Positions 8,553-17,265 are shown, counted from the first letter of the stretch. The stretch is 64,000 nt of DNA from Bacillus sp. B-jedd (GCF_000821085.1 NZ_CCXR01000001.1:2315001-2379000); one strand, 5' to 3'. Program-made: numbers and translations. Notes: generated from the letters alone by a model not told the origin.

Positions 8553-8756
8553 TTAGATATACCGTTTGCTTGTATTGGCCACTACCTGCAGTTCCCGTGT
8601 GGTTTTTTGCATTTCACTTTTGCATAAAGGGCATGCGGGAGTATCCGTGCTTTTAAAGTTATCCCTAATCCAGGCATTGCACCCTTCAGCGGTACATTCC
8701 CATATGTCCGTTTCTTCCATCACGATTTCTTCAAGATTCCTTCTGCCAAACGCCAT
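8553..8756 (-). CDS. YdjO-like zinc-ribbon small protein
   Basis: A 67-residue protein with two metal-binding pairs, WECTAEGC and CPLC, and the ending ANTSKRYI. The pattern (WxCTxxxCNxWxRDNF) matches B. subtilis YdjO, annotated as cold-inducible. ATG 8756 is chosen because GGAGGTG stands 7 nt before it; an upstream in-frame ATG at 8885 would add 43 residues without support. Probably binds one zinc; role unknown. Confidence 0.75.
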   Translation of the reverse strand: MAFGRRNLEEIVMEETDIWECTAEGCNAWIRDNFKSTDTPACPLCKSEMQKTTRELQVVANTSKRYI

Positions 8757-9015
8757 CCCAGGCACCTCCAAGAATTTTTTTACAGAGTGGCATGAAAGCC
8801 CGCTCCGTCTCAGGGTTTCTTTCTGACCCAAACCGGATGTCCCTGAATTAAAAATCACCGTTATAAAAAGGACATGCTTTGCCACTCTTCATAAACGGTG
8901 AGCCGAAATATTATTGCTTATTCCATTATACACTAAATTGAGTGTTTGGTCTAATAGTGGAAAACTGCTTTGCCCATAAATCTGCGAAATTGAGCAGGTT
9001 CTTTTCAATCATATT

Positions 9016-9504
9016 TTAAAAATAGATGTGCTTTGCATCGAGCTTTGCCCCAGAAGCATCTATTACTCCGTACGAATAGTGTTGTTGGCGCCGTTTATCT
9101 GTCGGGGAGCCGGGATTGAACAAAAGGATACCCTCCGAATACTTCATGACCGGAATATGCGAATGGCCGTAGATAATGCAGTCAACCTGATCGCCGAGGA
9201 ATGTTTCGAACGCCCTTCTCTCTGTTGTTTTCCCAGTGCCATGTCCATGAACAATTCCAATTGAAAAGCTTCCTGCCTGGATAATTTTTTTTGCGGGAAA
9301 CATATTTTTCATCTCTTCATCATCGACATTCCCGTGGACGCCTTCCACTCTTGCAAAATCAGAGAGCATGGAAAAGACGCTGGAATCTTGCCAATCCCCT
9401 GCATGGATGATTAAATCCGCAGTTTTTAAATCCTGAATTAGGCAGGAGGGCAATTCTTTTGCTTTTTTAGGCATATGGGTGTCAGATAGTACAATGATTT
9501 TCAT
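9016..9504 (-). CDS. Metallophosphoesterase, YfcE/YsnB family
   Basis: A 162-residue calcineurin-like phosphodiesterase with the family metal motifs in order: SDTHMPKK (D8, H10), HAGDW, HGNVDDEE, VHGHG and YGHSHIP. These bind two metals, usually Mn or Ni, and members hydrolyse phosphodiesters in vitro; the cellular substrate is not known. It lies 8 nt after the PAP2 phosphatase gene upstream, so the two probably form an operon. Confidence 0.9.
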   Translation of the reverse strand: MKIIVLSDTHMPKKAKELPSCLIQDLKTADLIIHAGDWQDSSVFSMLSDFARVEGVHGNVDDEEMKNMFPAKKIIQAGSFSIGIVHGHGTGKTTERRAFETFLGDQVDCIIYGHSHIPVMKYSEGILLFNPGSPTDKRRQQHYSYGVIDASGAKLDAKHIYF

Positions 9505-9512
9505 TCCGGAAT

Positions 9513-10178
9513 CTACCCTTCCTTTACCTCATGTCTTTTCTCTAAGAAGTTAAATAGGATTATGCATATGGTCAGCCAGGCTCCGCCCGCCGCGAATCCT
9601 CCTATGATATCGCTTGGAAAGTGGACGCCTAAGTAAATTCTGCTGATCCCCACAAATAATATCAACAAAAGAAAGAGCACTGGCCCTCCGAACTTCATTA
9701 AACCTTTTTTGGCAAAATGAAAAATAAGGTAGGCGACAGCCCCATAGAATATCATCGAGCCCATCGCATGCCCGCTAGGGAAACTGAACCCCTGCTCCAC
9801 GATTAAAGGTTCTATATCTGGCCTTTGCCTCTTAAATAATGATTTAAGGAAAATATTAAACAATGAACCAACTCCAGAAGAGATGCCAATGAACAGGCCT
9901 GCTCTCCACTTCTTCAAAAAAATGAGCAGCGCCATTAAGGCAATGACGGAGCCTGTCACCCAAGGAATCGAGCCAAGCATCGTCATAAACAGCATTAGTT
10001 TAGTCAGATGGGGGGAAATGTTACCCTGGATATAAACAATGATATGGCTGTCAAATATCTCCAGTTCATTTTCTCTTAGTTCTTCTGCTATTTCCACAAA
10101 TGCATATAAAAAAAGGAATAGGACAATCCCTGCCAATCCTATATACGAAAAAGCCACTTTCATCAATTTTTTCTTCAT
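9513..10178 (-). CDS. PAP2-family membrane phosphatase
   Basis: A 221-residue integral membrane phosphatase (type 2 phosphatidic acid phosphatase). The three active-site motifs are present: KSLFKRQRPD, PSGHAMGS and SRIYLGVHFPSD, with the catalytic His pair. About six transmembrane segments. ATG 10178 is preferred, with GGGTGGA 8 nt upstream; a longer frame from 10241 would overlap the ku stop region and lacks a site. Likely substrates are undecaprenyl pyrophosphate or phosphatidylglycerophosphate-type lipids; undecided. Confidence 0.87.
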   Translation of the reverse strand: MKKKLMKVAFSYIGLAGIVLFLFLYAFVEIAEELRENELEIFDSHIIVYIQGNISPHLTKLMLFMTMLGSIPWVTGSVIALMALLIFLKKWRAGLFIGISSGVGSLFNIFLKSLFKRQRPDIEPLIVEQGFSFPSGHAMGSMIFYGAVAYLIFHFAKKGLMKFGGPVLFLLLILFVGISRIYLGVHFPSDIIGGFAAGGAWLTICIILFNFLEKRHEVKEG

Positions 10179-10237
10179 ATAAAATTCCACCCTCATCCGA
10201 TTTTCATAGGCCGGAACCTGACAGGCCCGGCCCTTTT

Positions 10238-11068
10238 TCATGCTTGTTTTTTCGTTTTCGCTGCTGCCTTTTTCCGCGATCCCGCCGCTTTTTTTGGTTT
10301 AGTTCTATCAATGGAGGCCTGCAGCGCAGCCATCAAATCTGTTACGTTCGAAGGTTGTTCTTTCGCGGCCGGTGCGACAACCTCACGCCCGGCACGCTTC
10401 GCTTCAATAAGCTCTAGCAGAGCGGTTCTGTAATCATCGGTGTACTTTTCAGGCACAAATTCAGTTGTCAGCTGATCAATCAATAAAATGGCTGTTGCCA
10501 GTTCCCTTTCGGTCACCTTATCCCCCTCAGGAACATTAGGTACGTCACTTGCTTTCCTGACTTCATCAGGATAATGGATTGTCTCCATGATCAGCGTATT
10601 TTCATATACCCTGATTACCGCCAACTGTTCTTTTGAGCGAATGACAATTTTGGCGAGCCCGACTTTCTGGGAATCCTCAAGCGCCCTTTTTAGTAATGAA
10701 TAAGCCTTTCCGCCTCCTTCATGCGGAGACATGAAATAACTTCTATCATAATAAATCGGATCAATTTCTTCCATTTTGACGAAATCGATAATTTCTACCG
10801 CTTTTTCCTCATTTTCTTTTTTCAGCTTTTCAAGGTCTTCATTATCCAATACCACAAACTTCCCCTTTGTATACTCATATGCCCTGACAATTTCCTCACT
10901 TTTAACTTCCCTGTCGCAGGTGGGACAAACTTTTTCGTATTTGATTGGGGTATGGCATTCATTGTGAAGCGTCCTTAGTTTTATATCACGGTCTTCAGTT
11001 GCGGCATGTAGTTTGATTGGTATATTGACAAGGCCGAAGCTAATGCTTCCTTTCCAAATAGTATGCAT
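10238..11068 (-). CDS. ku: Ku, DNA end-binding protein of bacterial NHEJ
   Basis: A 276-residue bacterial Ku (YkoV type). It opens with the Ku core (WKGSISFGLVNIPIKLHAAT), contains the zinc-like pair CPTC after a CH site, and ends in a lysine/alanine-rich tail (KPKKAAGSRKKAAAKTKK) typical of Ku tails that bind DNA. As a homodimer ring it binds double-strand breaks and recruits LigD, which is encoded divergently 126 bp away. In B. subtilis this pair serves spore DNA repair. GGAGAATTGAT precedes ATG 11068. Confidence 0.95.
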   Translation of the reverse strand: MHTIWKGSISFGLVNIPIKLHAATEDRDIKLRTLHNECHTPIKYEKVCPTCDREVKSEEIVRAYEYTKGKFVVLDNEDLEKLKKENEEKAVEIIDFVKMEEIDPIYYDRSYFMSPHEGGGKAYSLLKRALEDSQKVGLAKIVIRSKEQLAVIRVYENTLIMETIHYPDEVRKASDVPNVPEGDKVTERELATAILLIDQLTTEFVPEKYTDDYRTALLELIEAKRAGREVVAPAAKEQPSNVTDLMAALQASIDRTKPKKAAGSRKKAAAKTKKQA

Positions 11069-11091
11069 ATCAATTCTCCATTCATTTTTCT

Positions 11092-11112
11092 GTTAGTTTG
11101 TGTAAAACTAAC
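11092..11112. repeat. Perfect inverted repeat between ku and ligD
   Basis: GTTAGTTT (11092-11099), a 5-nt gap, and AAACTAAC (11105-11112). It sits about 24 bp from the ku start and 82 bp from ligD, with no T run, so it looks like a candidate operator and not a terminator. The binding protein is unknown. Confidence 0.5.
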
Positions 11113-11194
11113 TCTTACAACACATGCAATTGAATCGGAATATAGATTTTTCTGGCAAAAATAAACCATTTTGAAAAAGAATGGGGTTTGAACG

Positions 11195-13030
11195 ATGAAA
11201 CCAATGCTTCCTGTCTTAAGTTTTGAAAAACCGGAAAGGCCCGGATGGATATATGAGGTTAAATATGACGGCTTCAGGGCGCTCCTCACCTGGGATGGCG
11301 ATAATATTGAGCTTATGAGCAGAAACAGGAAACCTCTTTTACCGCAATTCCCTGAACTGGAGTTGTACCTGCGGGCAAAAATGGAAGTATTTAAGCCATT
11401 TCTTCCAGTGGTACTCGACTGCGAACTTGTCATTCTCGAAAATGAATTCAAAGCCAGCTTCAGTTCCATCCAAACGAGGGGAAGAATGAAATCTGAATCC
11501 AGGATTAATGAAGCGGCGAAAAATACTCCGGCAAGACTGATGGTTTTCGACCTGCTTGTCCATAAAGGGAAGAACGTAACGTCTTTATCTTATCTTGAAA
11601 GAAAAAAATTATTGGGACTTTTATACACTGACACCGGGCTTTCTAAAATAGCCGACCCAAGCAGTGAAGAGCTTTTGCAGTGGGTAGAACCGTTTACGGA
11701 TTACAAAAAAATATGGGAAGAAGTTGTTATCCATGACGGGGAAGGAATTGTCGCGAAGGACCCAGCAGGAATATGGGAAGAAGGAAAACGGACTGAAAAG
11801 TGGATAAAATTTAAAAACTGGAAAATCGTCAATTGTTTTCTGACTGGCTACGAAAAATCAAACGGCTATTATTACTGTGGAGTTTATAAGGAGGGGGAAG
11901 TAGTTTATGTTGGCCATGTGCTGTTTGGCCTGAAGCCCGAAGAAAAACAAGCATTGTTTTCTGTCATAAAGAATAATAGGACAGGAGAAGACAACCGGTT
12001 CATCTATGTGGAACCCGCAATTTGCTTAGAAGTGAAATATCTGGAGTTATATGACAATGAACTCCGGGAGCCGCATTTCAGCCAGTTCCGGTTTGACCTG
12101 AGGCCTGAAGATTGCACCTTTGATGAATTCCTTTTCAACCAAAAAAATGTCCCTATAGAAATTGAGCTCACCCATCCAGATAAGCCAATTTGGGAAACGC
12201 CTTCCATCCGTAAAATAGACCTTGTTACTTATTTAAGAGAAGTCTCACCCGCGATGCTCCCCTTTTTGCAAAATCGGGTCTTAACGGTAATCAGATATCC
12301 GCATGGCATGTTCGGTGAAGCATTTTACCAAAAAAACTGTCCGGACTACGCTCCAAGCTTCATTGAAAGATATGATGAGGAAGGTATAAATTATATTGTC
12401 TGCAATGATTTAAAGACATTGATCTGGCTCGGGAACCAATTGGCGATTGAATACCATATTCCTTTCCATACTATTCACTCTGAAAAGGCTTCTGAGATTG
12501 TGTTTGATTTAGACCCCCCATCCATACAGGACTTTGAGATGGCGATAATTGCGGCTAAGTATATTAAAGAGGTAATGGACAGCCTGAATTTAACGGGATT
12601 TGTCAAAACTTCCGGAAATAAGGGCCTTCAAGTTTATCTCCCATTAAAGCATGATACTTATTCATTTGATGAGACCCGGCTCTTTACAGAATTCATTGCC
12701 GGGTATTTGGTGTCAAAGGCACCTGATTTATTTACTGTCGAACGGATGAAGAAAAACCGCGGCAACAGGCTTTATGTTGACTACGTCCAGCACGCCTTGG
12801 GAAAGACGATCATCGCCCCCTACTCCCCGCGCGGAAACAGGCACGCGGGAGTGGCCGCCCCGTTGCTTTGGGAGGAAGTTGAGCACGGACTTGACCCTAA
12901 GGAACTAAACCTGATTAGCGTATTAAAAAGATACAAACAGAAGGGCGACCCTTTCAAGAACTATTTCCAGGTTGGAGAATCCCAGCCTTTTGAATCTGTA
13001 TTGCAATTTTTGAAATCACAAAAAAAGTGA
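11195..13030 (+). CDS. ligD: LigD, ATP-dependent DNA ligase/polymerase of NHEJ
   Basis: A 611-residue two-domain enzyme in the Bacillus order, ligase then polymerase. The ligase lysine motif is EVKYDGFRA (K23), followed by DGEGIVAK and a KFKNWK motif V region. The polymerase/primase domain starts near residue 325 (THPDKPIWE) and contains the metal-binding FDLDPPS near 436-442 and TSGNKGLQVYLPL. There is no nuclease domain, as in B. subtilis YkoU. It fills and seals double-strand breaks held by Ku. The site before ATG 11195 is poor (ATGGGGTTTGAACG). Confidence 0.95.
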   Translation: MKPMLPVLSFEKPERPGWIYEVKYDGFRALLTWDGDNIELMSRNRKPLLPQFPELELYLRAKMEVFKPFLPVVLDCELVILENEFKASFSSIQTRGRMKSESRINEAAKNTPARLMVFDLLVHKGKNVTSLSYLERKKLLGLLYTDTGLSKIADPSSEELLQWVEPFTDYKKIWEEVVIHDGEGIVAKDPAGIWEEGKRTEKWIKFKNWKIVNCFLTGYEKSNGYYYCGVYKEGEVVYVGHVLFGLKPEEKQALFSVIKNNRTGEDNRFIYVEPAICLEVKYLELYDNELREPHFSQFRFDLRPEDCTFDEFLFNQKNVPIEIELTHPDKPIWETPSIRKIDLVTYLREVSPAMLPFLQNRVLTVIRYPHGMFGEAFYQKNCPDYAPSFIERYDEEGINYIVCNDLKTLIWLGNQLAIEYHIPFHTIHSEKASEIVFDLDPPSIQDFEMAIIAAKYIKEVMDSLNLTGFVKTSGNKGLQVYLPLKHDTYSFDETRLFTEFIAGYLVSKAPDLFTVERMKKNRGNRLYVDYVQHALGKTIIAPYSPRGNRHAGVAAPLLWEEVEHGLDPKELNLISVLKRYKQKGDPFKNYFQVGESQPFESVLQFLKSQKK

Positions 13031-13055
13031 AAAAGGAGCTCGCGGGCTCCTTTTT
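13030..13055. terminator. Bidirectional terminator between ligD and dapF
   Basis: AAAAAGGAGC-tcgcg-GGCTCCTTTTT: a stem flanked by A and T runs between two convergent genes. Confidence 0.85.
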
Positions 13056-14031
13056 AACTCTCACTATTCAGAAACTTTATCACTTTTTCCTGCAGCGCCT
13101 GATACCGTTTCTGCTCTTGATAACTTTCTACCTCTTTAACGAGCTGGTCCATCGAGGTAAAATCGATTTCTGCTTCCGCCTTGTAAAGGAAAGTAGCGTT
13201 CCCTATCAATTCAATAAAATGGCCGCCATCCCTCTTCCTGACCACACACTGGACCATCCCCCCGTCGTTATAAACAGAGATTGGATGATCTGGAGTATTC
13301 AATCCGTAAAGGCAAGTTACAAGTGACGAAGCGGACATGGCCGTTCCGCAGGCGTTCGTAAAGCCGACTCCCCTTTCAAACGTCCTTACATAAATATGGC
13401 CTTCTTTAATTGGGAGAACGAAGCTTACATTGACTCCATCAGGGAATAGTTCATTCGGTCCATTCACCTTTTCACTGATACTTCTCTGAAGGCTGCCGCC
13501 AAGCTGTTCTTTTTCCACAATTGCAATAAGGTGAGGGTTAGGAACGGCCAGCGCCGTGAATTCAAGCCCTTCGTCAAGTTCAGGCAATTTCTCCTTTATT
13601 AGCTTTTCTTTATTCAGCTTAAGAGGCAAATCCTCCAATTTAAAGGATACAGGCGAAATCTCAACGTTGTAGGTAGAAACACCCGGGGCTATTTCAGGAG
13701 CTTTCCGGACAGCCAGATTGGCTTTCATTGTTTCAACGACTGCCTCTTCCTTCCCCAGCAATTCGCAAACGTAGCGCCCCGCGCAGCGAAGACCGTTGCC
13801 ACACATGGATGCCTCGGACCCATCCGCGTTGAAGACCCTCATTACCGCGTCAGCCGACTCGCTTTTTTGGATAAAAAGAATCCCATCGGCTCCAGGCCCT
13901 TTGTCACGGTCGCAAAAAACCCTTGCAAGGACCGCCCTTTGGCGATCAGTTAGCCGCCCTTTGCCTGCAAGCTCGTCAACTAGCAGAAAGTCATTTCCCG
14001 AGCCATGTACTTTAATAAATTCAAACTTCAA
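13054..14031 (-). CDS. dapF: Diaminopimelate epimerase
   Basis: Interconverts LL- and meso-diaminopimelate for lysine and peptidoglycan synthesis, using two catalytic cysteines without cofactor. Both are visible: Cys77 in ASMCGNGLRCAGR and Cys228 in GVGFTNACGTAMSA. The start is TTG 14031, 7 nt after AGGAGGAACT. At 325 residues it is about 40 longer than the usual about 280; the extra part is a C-terminal charged helix (about 282-325, TSMDQLVKEVESYQEQKRY), which I have seen in some Bacillus versions. Confidence 0.95.
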   Translation of the reverse strand: MKFEFIKVHGSGNDFLLVDELAGKGRLTDRQRAVLARVFCDRDKGPGADGILFIQKSESADAVMRVFNADGSEASMCGNGLRCAGRYVCELLGKEEAVVETMKANLAVRKAPEIAPGVSTYNVEISPVSFKLEDLPLKLNKEKLIKEKLPELDEGLEFTALAVPNPHLIAIVEKEQLGGSLQRSISEKVNGPNELFPDGVNVSFVLPIKEGHIYVRTFERGVGFTNACGTAMSASSLVTCLYGLNTPDHPISVYNDGGMVQCVVRKRDGGHFIELIGNATFLYKAEAEIDFTSMDQLVKEVESYQEQKRYQALQEKVIKFLNSES

Positions 14032-14095
14032 CGTCAGTTCCTCCTACTGCTTTAACATAGTAACAGAATCGCATAGAAAATTATTTTTTTCAATC

Positions 14096-14839
14096 CTAAC
14101 GGTCCATGAAAAACTCTTTTAAAAGCATGGCAAAAAAAATAAGCTTTTCCTCTTCAGTCACGTTGTTTTCAAAATCGAGAATAGGGGAATTGGCGTTCTG
14201 AAATATAGAGCTTACTTCCACAGGCATATATCCTCTTCGAAGCCTGCACTCCACCTTGTTAATTTTTGAAATTACCTTCACATCCATAAACAGCGGCGAA
14301 CTTTCTATCCTTGCAGTACCTGGCTGTCCGGCTGCTTCGACAAGCCATTGTTTCCCTTCCTTATATAAACAGCCAATATAGTCTCCGTGCGCACGAAAAA
14401 CATCAATCCTCTCCGAGCGTAACCCGTAGCAGGCTTTTGCCAGCAAGTTTTCATCCCTCAACTCATAAACATGGTGATAAGCGCGAAATTCATCCGTGAA
14501 GATTTTCTTCATCTCGCCTAATTTTAATCCCTCTGGAGAAAACAGCAGCAGGCCAGGCTTCAGCTTATTTTCATAAAGGGGAAGGATTTTTGTTGTTTGA
14601 AACAAGGATCCGGGCTGACTCAAGTACCTGAAATCTGTTTTGGCACCCGCTCTCACCTTTGCCAAATGCAATTGGAAGAAGATAAAACTGACCACTAGGA
14701 AAGGGAGAATGAATACCATTAGTTTTGGATTCCCAAAAAGGATATTTGCCGCCATGAATAAACTGGCGGGAAACAGGAACAAAAGGCTAGAGTTCAAATA
14801 AGCTTCAGCGGATTCAAAGAAATAGTCGGAAATATTCAT
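14096..14839 (-). CDS. Unknown membrane protein with two N-terminal TM helices
   Basis: A 247-residue protein I do not recognise. Two adjacent hydrophobic segments (about residues 17-35 and 40-58, FLFPASLFMAANILFG and LMVFILPFLVVSFIFFQL) are followed by a soluble, mixed alpha/beta-looking region of about 185 residues and a hydrophobic C-terminal stretch (LIFFAMLLKEFFMD). AAGGGGC precedes ATG 14839. It ends 65 bp before dapF and could be co-transcribed with it. No catalytic motif seen. Confidence 0.7.
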   Translation of the reverse strand: MNISDYFFESAEAYLNSSLLFLFPASLFMAANILFGNPKLMVFILPFLVVSFIFFQLHLAKVRAGAKTDFRYLSQPGSLFQTTKILPLYENKLKPGLLLFSPEGLKLGEMKKIFTDEFRAYHHVYELRDENLLAKACYGLRSERIDVFRAHGDYIGCLYKEGKQWLVEAAGQPGTARIESSPLFMDVKVISKINKVECRLRRGYMPVEVSSIFQNANSPILDFENNVTEEEKLIFFAMLLKEFFMDR

Positions 14840-14959
14840 ATATGCCCCTTATTGCCTTTTTTTACTATTGTATTCCAGCCCGTCCAAATCATGAATGTTA
14901 TTCAGCCGACGGCCGCCTGCAAAATATGAAATGAATAAAACAATAAAGGGAGTTTTTAG

Positions 14960-16084
14960 ATGGAGACGATATTATTAAAGAACGCCAGAGTTGTACCAGT
15001 CACAACAAAACCAATTGACCATTGCGATATTCTTGTAGAACATGGCAAAATCTCAAAAATAGGCAGAAACATCGTATTAGAAAATGATGTAGTGACAATA
15101 GATTGCGCCAATCGGCATTTACTACCTGGTTTTATTGATGTACACACTCATTTAGGCCTTTATGATGAAGGCACCGGATGGCCTGGCAACGATGCCAATG
15201 AGACAGTCGAGCCAATTACTCCCCATGTCAGAGCGATCGATGGGGTTTACCCTCTAGATTCTTCCTTCACGGATGCCCTCCGCCATGGTATTACTACCGT
15301 ACATATCATGCCTGGCAGCTCCAATGTCATTGGGGGGACTACCGCGGTTATTAAAACGGCTGGAAAAAACATCTCCGATATGGTCATTAATCCTCTTGCT
15401 GGACTGAAAATTGCTCTGGGTGAAAATCCGAAAAGAACCCATAGCAGCGGAAAAAATCAGTCGCTGACGAGAATGGGAATAATGGGTCTTTTGCGGGAAG
15501 CATTTTATAAGGCAGGCGAAGCCCCTGATTCAACAGATATTAGGATTGTGCCAATCGTAAAAGCGCTAAATAGGGAAATTCCGGTCAGAATCCATGCACA
15601 TCGAGCAGATGATATTATGACAGCGATAAGGTTCGCCTATGAATTCAATCTTGACTTGCGGATTGAGCATTGCACAGAAGGACATCTGATCGCATCAGAA
15701 CTATCAGGCAGGAACCTTAAGGTTTCCGTAGGGCCAACTTTGACCCGCCGCTCAAAAGTGGAACTAAAAAATAAAAGCTGGTCAACTTATCACGAATTGA
15801 CCAAAAAAGGCATAGAGGTTTCTATTACAACCGATCACCCCTATACGCCCATCCAATATTTAAATATTTGCGCTGCGATTGCCATGAGGGAAGGACTTGA
15901 TGGGCAAAAGGCACTGGAGGGAATTTCAATCCTGCCAGCGAGGAATTTGGGAGTAGATAACCGGGTTGGCAGTATTGAAGCCGGAAAGGATGCCGATCTC
16001 GTACTTTGGAGCCACCACCCCTTCCATTTTATGGGCAAACCAATCTGGACGATGGTAGACGGGAAGCTTTACTGGCACAAATGA
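14960..16084 (+). CDS. Amidohydrolase (imidazolonepropionase/dihydroorotase superfamily)
   Basis: A 374-residue metal-dependent hydrolase with the composite beta domain at both ends and a TIM barrel between. Metal ligands are visible: PGFIDVHTHLG (H62, H64), RIHAHRADD, LRIEHCTEGH and TTDHPYTP. The ending GSIEAGKDADLVLW with a return to the beta domain (MVDGKLYW) is typical. The barrel glycine/threonine segment GTTAVIKTAGK resembles the imidazolonepropionase-related amidohydrolases often left unassigned. AAAGGGAG precedes ATG 14960. Substrate unknown; it has no pathway neighbours. Confidence 0.85.
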   Translation: METILLKNARVVPVTTKPIDHCDILVEHGKISKIGRNIVLENDVVTIDCANRHLLPGFIDVHTHLGLYDEGTGWPGNDANETVEPITPHVRAIDGVYPLDSSFTDALRHGITTVHIMPGSSNVIGGTTAVIKTAGKNISDMVINPLAGLKIALGENPKRTHSSGKNQSLTRMGIMGLLREAFYKAGEAPDSTDIRIVPIVKALNREIPVRIHAHRADDIMTAIRFAYEFNLDLRIEHCTEGHLIASELSGRNLKVSVGPTLTRRSKVELKNKSWSTYHELTKKGIEVSITTDHPYTPIQYLNICAAIAMREGLDGQKALEGISILPARNLGVDNRVGSIEAGKDADLVLWSHHPFHFMGKPIWTMVDGKLYWHK

Positions 16085-16239
16085 TGAAAATTGGTGAAAT
16101 TTATCGGAAAATCGATGAATTTTCCTGCAAAAAACCTATTTATTTTTTGCATAATATCTTGTATGATACTCTAAGTAAAAACACTTAATCCTATGATTAT
16201 GTTTGCAATCAAGTCAACAACATCATATTGAATATTGTG

Positions 16240-16307
16240 CATTGGGAAGGCAAATGGTGCGCCACCAGTTAGACTGGTCCTAGTGGGTTCGATTCCCACC
16301 CCGAAAT
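16240..16307 (+). ncRNA. tRNA-like element (pseudo-tRNA) ahead of the GNAT gene
   Basis: The sequence can be folded as a tRNA: a five-pair acceptor TTGGG (16242-16246)/CCCGA (16300-16304), a D-arm GGC-AAATGGTGC-GCC (16249-16263) with the conserved GG in the loop, a short middle arm ACCAG-TTAGA-CTGGT (16264-16278), and an excellent T-arm GTGGG-TTCGATT-CCCAC (16283-16299). The middle arm has a 5-nt, not 7-nt, loop and the acceptor stem is short, so it is not a decoding tRNA. Non-decoding tRNA-like genes are known in the B. cereus group (tRNA-Other). No intact tRNA of this sequence is in the window. Confidence 0.55.
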
Positions 16308-16380
16308 TTTTTTCGCAACTTAAAAAAATTTCGAGGGTGGTGGTTCCAATCCCAGGGACCGGACTGCCCTGACTGGAGGC
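16256..16380. repeat. Long imperfect inverted repeat overlapping the tRNA-like element
   Basis: Left arm 16256-16311 and right arm 16321-16380 are reverse complements over nearly 60 bp with a few mismatches and one gap. The central part is close to perfect (CCCGAAATTTTTTT against AAAAAAATTTCGAGG) around the loop CGCAACT. The outer end of the right arm, CTGACTGGAGGC, contains the GNAT ribosome-binding site (16375-16379) and pairs with GCCACCAGTTAG at 16261-16272. Confidence 0.75.
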
Positions 16381-16387
16381 TTTTCTT

Positions 16388-16945
16388 ATGCTCAAAAAGC
16401 GCGAACTTGTCGATTGCCACGCTTTATATGACCTTATTGTCCATCCCGATGTCTTTCCCTTTGTCCGCCATAAGGCCAATTCATACGAAGAATTTCTTTT
16501 CCTTACGAAACAGGTTATTGAGGCTGAGGAACGGGGCGAAGTGATTTCCCGTACTATCCTTGATGAATGGGGATCACCTATCGGGACTATTTCCTTATTC
16601 GATATTGAATCCAATGCCGGTTTCCTAGGAACATGGCTTGGCAAACCGTTTCATGGTCGGGGCTACAACAATGCGGCCAAGGAAGCCTTTTTTCAAGAAG
16701 TTTTTTATGAACTTGGTCTAGAGACAGTCTTTATGCGAATCAGAAAAGCCAATATCCGTTCGATAAAGGCAGCTGAAAAGCTTCTATACACTGCGAAGGC
16801 AAATGAAACACATCCTTCCTTATACAGCCAACTGAACGCAGAAGGCGAAGTTTTTGATTTATACGAAATTTCAAAAGACCGATATACTTTCCACCTTGTC
16901 AGAAATACAGCTCCGCAGGAAGAAAGCGCCCTTATGGAAGCTTAA
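16388..16945 (+). CDS. GNAT-family N-acetyltransferase
   Basis: A 185-residue acetyl-CoA-dependent transferase of the RimJ/RimL-like group. It has a central beta/alpha core with DEWGSPIGTISLFD, GFLGTWLGKPFHGRGYNNAAKEA (the acetyl-CoA loop, about residues 78-100) and IRKANIRSIKAAEKL, where the usual N-x-x-S-x-x-x-x-E pattern follows the loop. Target unknown. The GGAGG site lies inside the right arm of a long inverted repeat, so translation may depend on how the leader folds. Confidence 0.85.
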   Translation: MLKKRELVDCHALYDLIVHPDVFPFVRHKANSYEEFLFLTKQVIEAEERGEVISRTILDEWGSPIGTISLFDIESNAGFLGTWLGKPFHGRGYNNAAKEAFFQEVFYELGLETVFMRIRKANIRSIKAAEKLLYTAKANETHPSLYSQLNAEGEVFDLYEISKDRYTFHLVRNTAPQEESALMEA

Positions 16946-16980
16946 AAAAACTAAACCGCGTCGGCGGTTTAGTTTTTTTT
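16945..16980 (+). terminator. Intrinsic terminator of the GNAT gene
   Basis: ACTAAACCGC-gtcg-GCGGTTTAGT with flanking A run and eight T residues; probably works for both strands. Confidence 0.88.
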
Positions 16981-17001
16981 GTTATTGTTAACATAATAAT
17001 T

Positions 17002-17160
17002 TTATTGGTTACTTCGGTTGTTGTTTATTTTTTCCAGGTAAAGGTTCCTTACTTCCGCAGTTCTGTACAATTCTAGCTTTTTCAGCCCCACAGGATGTTT
17101 TTTTATACCCATCCGCTTTAGTTCACTAATATACCAACCCTTTGAACCTACATACGCCAT
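17002..17160 (-). CDS. Small YflJ-like protein (DUF2639 type)
   Basis: A 52-residue protein starting MAYVGSKGWYISELKRMG, close to the pattern of B. subtilis YflJ (GSKGWYVSELK). It is basic and without a membrane segment; function unknown. Two adjacent ATG codons (17163, 17160) follow AAAGGGGGC; the second has the better 7-nt spacing. Confidence 0.65.
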   Translation of the reverse strand: MAYVGSKGWYISELKRMGIKKHPVGLKKLELYRTAEVRNLYLEKINNNRSNQ

Positions 17161-17237
17161 CATCGAGCCCCCTTTTCTTGTCCATACAATGTATGCTTTA
17201 GAACAGGCAGGCATGCGGGCGGTTTAAGCAAAGCCAG

Positions 17238-17265
17238 AAAAAACACCCTGAAGGATGTTTTTTTT
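17238..17265 (-). terminator. Intrinsic terminator of the SDR gene
   Basis: On the minus strand AAAACATCC-ttca-GGGTGTTTTTT, beginning at the SDR stop codon. Confidence 0.75.

Noticed and set aside
11069..11194. Sigma-G promoters for ku and ligD
   Set aside because: CAAACTA resembles a sigma-G -10 but the only TGCATG-like -35 is 22 nt away; spacing is wrong.
16240..16307. A normal tRNA gene
   Set aside because: The acceptor stem has only five pairs and the middle arm cannot form a 7-nt anticodon loop, so it cannot decode.
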